A stretch of DNA of 64,000 bases, taken from DAHUYF01 sp035623985. Lineage in GTDB: Bacteria > Pseudomonadota > Alphaproteobacteria > ATCC43930 > CGMCC-115725. The position numbers and the translations under genes were made by a program. Positions 60,745-64,000 of the stretch are shown piece after piece (position 1 is the first letter of the stretch; the number at the start of each line of letters is the position of its first letter). The stretch lies in NCBI GenBank assembly GCA_035623985.1, contig DASPSJ010000060.1, positions 62,001 to 126,000 of the forward strand. The letters run 5' to 3'. The notes below the pieces were generated by a model that searched no databases, was not told the origin of the DNA, and saw only the letters and a list, made by a program, of their open reading frames with translations.

Positions 60745-60786
60745 GGCTAGCCCGCGCCGTGCGGACAAGCTCCCTGAGGGAGCTTG
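60745..60786. repeat. Solo repeat copy plus hairpin between convergent genes
   Basis: GGCTAGCCCGCGCCGTGCGG (60745-60764) matches the unit core of the tandem repeat at 56.8 kb. It is followed by a perfect hairpin CAAGCTCCC-TGA-GGGAGCTTG (60766-60786). It lies between the stops of the LysR gene and the FlK-like gene and may terminate both transcripts, although there is no T-run. Confidence 0.6.
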
Positions 60787-60794
60787 CCGCCGCC

Positions 60795-61190
60795 TCATCC
60801 CTGCTTGGCTTTGAGCCGCGCGGCGATTTTCGCGAGGCTGACGAGCGCCCGCTCATGCGTGCCGATGCCGATCTCTTCCTGCTCGTCGACGGCGCGGACC
60901 GCGAATTCGATCCGCCGCCCTTCGATCCCCGTCACTTCGGCCTCGCCGATGACGCGCTTGCCGACCGGCGTCGCCGCGACATGGCGGACATCGATGCGCG
61001 TGCCGACCGCGCTTTCGCCGGGCTCGAGATAGGGCTTGAGCGCATTGAGCGCGGCGTTCTCCATGATCATGATCATCACCGGCGTCGACAGCACCGGCGG
61101 CAGCATCGCATCCTTGAAATTGCTGGCGAGATGCGCGGGGGTCACCACGAGGGTGAAACTGCCTTTGGCGCCGACGGGGACCGGCCGCAT
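60795..61190 (-). CDS. FlK-like thioesterase family protein
   Basis: A 131-residue hot-dog protein related to fluoroacetyl-CoA thioesterase FlK. The region VLSTPVMIMIMENAA puts Ser35/Thr36 and Glu44 at the catalytic Thr-Glu spacing, and VRHVAATPVGKRV has His70, completing the triad. It should hydrolyse short acyl-CoA thioesters, though in most hosts the true substrate is not known. GGAGG is 5 bases before the ATG. Confidence 0.82.
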   Translation of the reverse strand: MRPVPVGAKGSFTLVVTPAHLASNFKDAMLPPVLSTPVMIMIMENAALNALKPYLEPGESAVGTRIDVRHVAATPVGKRVIGEAEVTGIEGRRIEFAVRAVDEQEEIGIGTHERALVSLAKIAARLKAKQG

Positions 61191-61221
61191 GGAGCCTCCT
61201 TCGCGCGGGTGAGTGCGGCGG

Positions 61222-61839
61222 TTATATCCCTCTGCGCCCCAGCGCTTCGCGCAGCAGCGGCAGGCGGTCGTTGCCGAAATACATGTCGTCGCCGTCGAGG
61301 AACATGGTCGGCGAGCCGAAGCCGCCGCGGCGGATCAGCTCCTCGGTGTTGGCGCGGAGCTGATCCTTGATCGCGGGCGCGGCGATGCCGGCGAAGAAGC
61401 GGGCGGGATCGATGCCGAGCGCGGCGCAGATCTCCTCGAGAACCGCATCCTGCGAAATATCCTTGTCCTCGCCCCAATAGGCCTCGAAGACGGCACGCGC
61501 AAACGGCACCAGCTTGCCCTCCGCCGCGAGCAGCAGGCAGCCGCGCATCGCCTTGACGCTGTTGACGGGAAAGACGCTGGGCGGAAAGCGGATGCGGAGG
61601 CCGGCCAGGCGCGCCCAGTCCTGCAAGTCCTTGTGCATATAGGCCTGCTTTGCCGGTATCGGATTGTCGCGCGACGCGTAGACGCTGGGATTGATGGTGT
61701 TGAAGACGCCGCCCACCAGAAAGGGCCGCCAGACGAGGCGCGCGCCGGCCTCGGCGGCGAGCGGCTCGATGCGGGTGAAGGCGAGATAGGTCCAGGGACT
61801 GGAACAGTCGAAAAAGAACTCGATCAGCGCTGGCGACAT
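61222..61839 (-). CDS. 2-hydroxychromene-2-carboxylate isomerase-like (DsbA family)
   Basis: A 205-residue kappa-class GST/HCCA isomerase fold: EFFFDCSSPWTYLAF with the active-site Ser near residue 13-14, WRPFLVGGVFNTINP, and the C-terminal GGFGSPTMFLDGDDMYFGND that is typical of the family. It may isomerise naphthalene or other polycyclic ring-cleavage products, or simply bind glutathione. GAGG lies upstream of ATG 61839. It is 31 bases upstream of the FlK-like gene on the same strand, so the two may be co-transcribed. Confidence 0.88.
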   Translation of the reverse strand: MSPALIEFFFDCSSPWTYLAFTRIEPLAAEAGARLVWRPFLVGGVFNTINPSVYASRDNPIPAKQAYMHKDLQDWARLAGLRIRFPPSVFPVNSVKAMRGCLLLAAEGKLVPFARAVFEAYWGEDKDISQDAVLEEICAALGIDPARFFAGIAAPAIKDQLRANTEELIRRGGFGSPTMFLDGDDMYFGNDRLPLLREALGRRGI

Positions 61840-61903
61840 GGACGTTCCTCCGGCCGGCGCGCCATGCTAGGGCTTTGCGCCGCCGCATGAAACCGCCCGC
61901 CCC

Positions 61904-62659
61904 ATGAGCCTCCCGCCGTCCTGGCTCCTCGCCGCCGTCCTCGCCCCGATCATCGGCAGCTTTCTCTCGGTGCTGGCGACGCGGCTGCCGGAAGGACGCG
62001 GCATCGTGCTCGGGCGCTCGGCCTGCCCGCGCTGCGGCCATGCGCTGGGCGCGGCCGAGCTGGTGCCGCTGTTGAGCTATCTCTGGCAACGCGGCGCCTG
62101 CCGCCATTGCGGCGGCCGGATCGACGCGCTCTATCCGCTGCTGGAGGCGGGCGCGCTGGGCGTGTCGCTGTGGGCGGCCGCGCTCGGCGACGGCGGCGGC
62201 GACCTCTGGGCGAGCTGCGCGCTGGGCTGGCTGCTGCTGGCGCTGGCGGCGGCGGATTGGCGAAGCTATCTGCTGCCGGATCCGCTGGTGCTGGCGCTGG
62301 CGCTCGCCGGGCTCGGCGCGAGCGCGCTGCTGATGCCGGCGGCGCTCCTCGACCACGTCATCGGCGCCGCCGCCGGCTTTCTCGCCTTCTGGGCGGCGGC
62401 GGCGCTCTACCGGCGCTGGCGCGGCCGCGAGGGGCTCGGGCTCGGCGACGCCAAGCTGCTCGGCGCGCTCGGCGCCTGGGTATCCTGGGACGGATTGCCC
62501 AGCACCGTGCTGATCGCCGCCGTCGCGGCGCTCGCGGCGGCGCTGCTGCGGGGGCTGTGGCGCGGCCGGCTCAGCGCCGAGGACCGCCTGCCCTTCGGGC
62601 CGTTCCTCGCGCTGGGCGGCTGGATCACCTGGCTCTATGGGCCGATCGCCTTCGGCTGA
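61904..62659 (+). CDS. Prepilin peptidase (A24 family)
   Basis: Type IV prepilin leader peptidase and methyltransferase, 251 residues. It has the N-terminal zinc site CPRC (41-44) and CRHC (66-69), the aspartyl residues Asp118 (AADWRSYLLPD) and Asp182 (GLGLGDAKLLGALG), and seven to eight hydrophobic helices. All catalytic residues are present. No pilin or secretion genes are adjacent, so it must serve a type II secretion or pilus system elsewhere. Confidence 0.92.
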   Translation: MSLPPSWLLAAVLAPIIGSFLSVLATRLPEGRGIVLGRSACPRCGHALGAAELVPLLSYLWQRGACRHCGGRIDALYPLLEAGALGVSLWAAALGDGGGDLWASCALGWLLLALAAADWRSYLLPDPLVLALALAGLGASALLMPAALLDHVIGAAAGFLAFWAAAALYRRWRGREGLGLGDAKLLGALGAWVSWDGLPSTVLIAAVAALAAALLRGLWRGRLSAEDRLPFGPFLALGGWITWLYGPIAFG

Positions 62660-63052
62660 CGGCGGCGAGCAAGGCACTTCGCCGTTTCGGGGAAATACCG
62701 GGATGGAATGGATGCCGTGCCCGGCGCCGCGACACCCGTTTTTTGACGGCGTGCGGCCCGGAGACGGCCCTGCGATCGCTGCGCGGCCGGAAGAGGGCAC
62801 GCCGCTTGCTGCCAATCACCATCGGTTTTCATGAACGCCGGTAGAATCAACGCTTCTTTCCACTCGGCGAAAGCCGGCCGCGACTCGCCGCCGCGGCCGA
62901 ACGACCGCGGAGCCCCACGGCCTGGAAGCCGCACATCGGCCTCTCGGTCAAAAGCTTCCGGCATCGCGCCTCGTCTTCACTTTTTCGTCGGGACAGTCGA
63001 CCTCGGGCGATGCGTTGGCTAGGCTTCTATCGTAAAGGGAAGATATCGAAGC
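62660..63052. other. Spacer before the NosR-like gene
   Basis: No gene is supported; short frames of Arg/Pro/Ser-rich composition are shadows. I looked for an FNR-type box (TTGAC-N4-GTCAA or close) expected before nos genes and found no convincing one. TTTTTTGACGGCG at 62740-62752 is the only AT-rich patch. Confidence 0.4.
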
Positions 63053-64000
63053 ATGGCAGGCCGATCGGGTCGCGCGGTGTCCTTCGCCCTGGCGCTGCTC
63101 CTGGCAGCGCTCGGCGCCGCGCCGGCGCGCGCCCTGGGCGAGGAGCCGAAGCCGGGCGAGAGCGTCAGCCAGTACCTGACGCCGGACATCCTCGCGATGG
63201 TGTTTCCCGGCGCCGACAAGGTCGGGCCGGCCGACGGCGCGCCGCCGGCCGCGCCGGTCTACAAGGGCGACCGTCTCGTCGGCTATCTCTTCTCGAGCTG
63301 GGACGTGACGCAATCGAAGGGCTTCTCCAACCGCCCGCTCGTCCTCCTGGTGGGCATCGACCTCGGCGGCCACGTCACCGGCGTCAGGCTGGTCCACCAT
63401 ACCGAGCCGATCGGCATCCTCGGCCTCAAGGACGAAGAGTTCTTCCGCTTCACCGAGCACTACCGCGGCCTCGACCTCAACCAGGGCGTCGACATCGTCA
63501 GCGAGCTTTCCTCCTCGGTGCTCGGTGAAGCAAGCTTCTCGCGGCGCGCGGCGCCGGGAACGGCCGCATCGGTCAAGATCGACGCCGTGTCCCGCGCCAC
63601 GACCAGCACGGTGCTGATGAGCGACGCGATCGTGCGCGGGGCGCGCATCCTCGCGCGCAGCCGCGGCATCCTGGCGCCGTCCCAGGCGGGCAAGACGCGG
63701 CTCGACCTCGACCGCTTCGCCCCCGCCGATTGGCCGGCGCTCGAGGCGACGGGCGCGATCGCCCATCTGCATCTCAGCTATGGCGAGCTTCGCGACAAGC
63801 TCCGGGACAGCGGCGCGGTGAAGCCGGTCGCCGGCGACGGCGCGGCGGGACCGGCGGATCCCTTTCTCGATCTCTATGTCGCCCTGGTGACGCCGGCGGG
63901 GATCGGCATCAACCTCCTCGGCGAGACCTGGTACGGCGAGTACACCACCGACCGCGGCGTCGACGACCAGCTCGTCCTGATCGCGGCAAAAGGCCCCTTC
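63053..64000 (+). CDS. nosR: NosR/NirI-type FMN-binding protein, 5' part
   Basis: The first 316 codons of a protein cut off by the window edge. A signal peptide (AVSFALALLLAALGAAPARA) leads into a periplasmic FMN-binding domain. The flavin-attachment motif is SRATTST near 179-185, followed by VLMSDAIVRGARILARSRG, as in NosR. NosR is needed for nitrous oxide reductase expression and activity, passing electrons to it. The polyferredoxin and membrane parts should follow beyond base 64000. I assign NosR rather than NirI or RnfG by the length of the N-terminal domain. Confidence 0.78.
   Translation, partial: MAGRSGRAVSFALALLLAALGAAPARALGEEPKPGESVSQYLTPDILAMVFPGADKVGPADGAPPAAPVYKGDRLVGYLFSSWDVTQSKGFSNRPLVLLVGIDLGGHVTGVRLVHHTEPIGILGLKDEEFFRFTEHYRGLDLNQGVDIVSELSSSVLGEASFSRRAAPGTAASVKIDAVSRATTSTVLMSDAIVRGARILARSRGILAPSQAGKTRLDLDRFAPADWPALEATGAIAHLHLSYGELRDKLRDSGAVKPVAGDGAAGPADPFLDLYVALVTPAGIGINLLGETWYGEYTTDRGVDDQLVLIAAKGPF

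Noticed and set aside
61142..62815. 557-codon minus-strand frame over the prepilin peptidase
   Set aside because: Antisense to the peptidase and out of frame with the HCCA-isomerase-like gene it partly covers.
62831..63022. 63-codon frame before the NosR-like gene
   Set aside because: Ser/Arg/Pro-rich, no ribosome site and no resemblance to any protein.

Overview
The window comes from a GC-rich alphaproteobacterial chromosome, probably of the Rhodospirillales/Azospirillales type. The signs are an Azospirillum-like gltD-gltB order, PleC/DivJ-type kinase cores, DUF1127, RHH_4 and PAS_5 small proteins, and very long antisense reading frames caused by codon bias. I saw no rRNA or tRNA gene, CRISPR array, phage module or plasmid origin. 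The assignment rests on protein resemblance from memory, not on a search.

Layout. 1-9.7 kb: end of a TPR protein, a GST, 4-hydroxybenzoate hydroxylase (pobA), the glutamate synthase operon gltD-gltB with a good sigma-70-type promoter, and a secreted lipocalin-like protein. 9.8-24.5 kb: mixed metabolism (patatin, NUDIX, NDUFA9-like reductase, a REP-associated tyrosine transposase with its repeats, a solo branched-chain amino acid binding protein, an MDR reductase, two overlapping 2OG-Fe(II) dioxygenases, hemN, a YkoP-like protein, a Cys-Ntn hydrolase, a zinc-ribbon protein, a divergent acyl-CoA synthetase and an amidohydrolase). 24.5-36.5 kb: a signalling island with a LuxR-type regulator, two convergent hybrid histidine kinases, two paralogous single-domain receivers, a membrane histidine kinase, an RHH protein and a PAS_5 protein.

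36.8-44.8 kb: the most unusual part, a tightly packed operon for an MCE (Mla-like) lipid transporter. It starts with a Cache-containing protein whose class III cyclase domain has lost its metal-binding and transition-state residues. Then follow an MlaE permease, an ABC-ATPase-like protein that has lost Walker A, Q-loop, signature, Walker B and H-loop residues, an MCE substrate-binding protein, a lipoprotein, and a 725-residue membrane protein with an EF-hand-like loop. The first five genes are joined by 4-base overlaps or spaced by 3 bases.

45-64 kb: a two-subunit molybdenum hydroxylase, an HME-type RND efflux operon with an OmpR-type regulator and upstream GTAAG direct repeats, ETF-ubiquinone oxidoreductase, a repeat-rich spacer, an LLM oxidoreductase-MarR pair, a CmcJ/NvfI-like enzyme, a DUF1127/LysR divergent pair, a FlK-like thioesterase, an HCCA-isomerase-like protein, a prepilin peptidase, and the start of a NosR-like gene cut by the window edge.

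Repeats punctuate the window: REP copies around the transposase and again at 44.8 kb without one, palindromic elements near 2.5, 16.1 and 17.7 kb, a heptamer array at 12.6 kb and a 36-bp tandem repeat at 56.8 kb with a solo relative at 60.7 kb.
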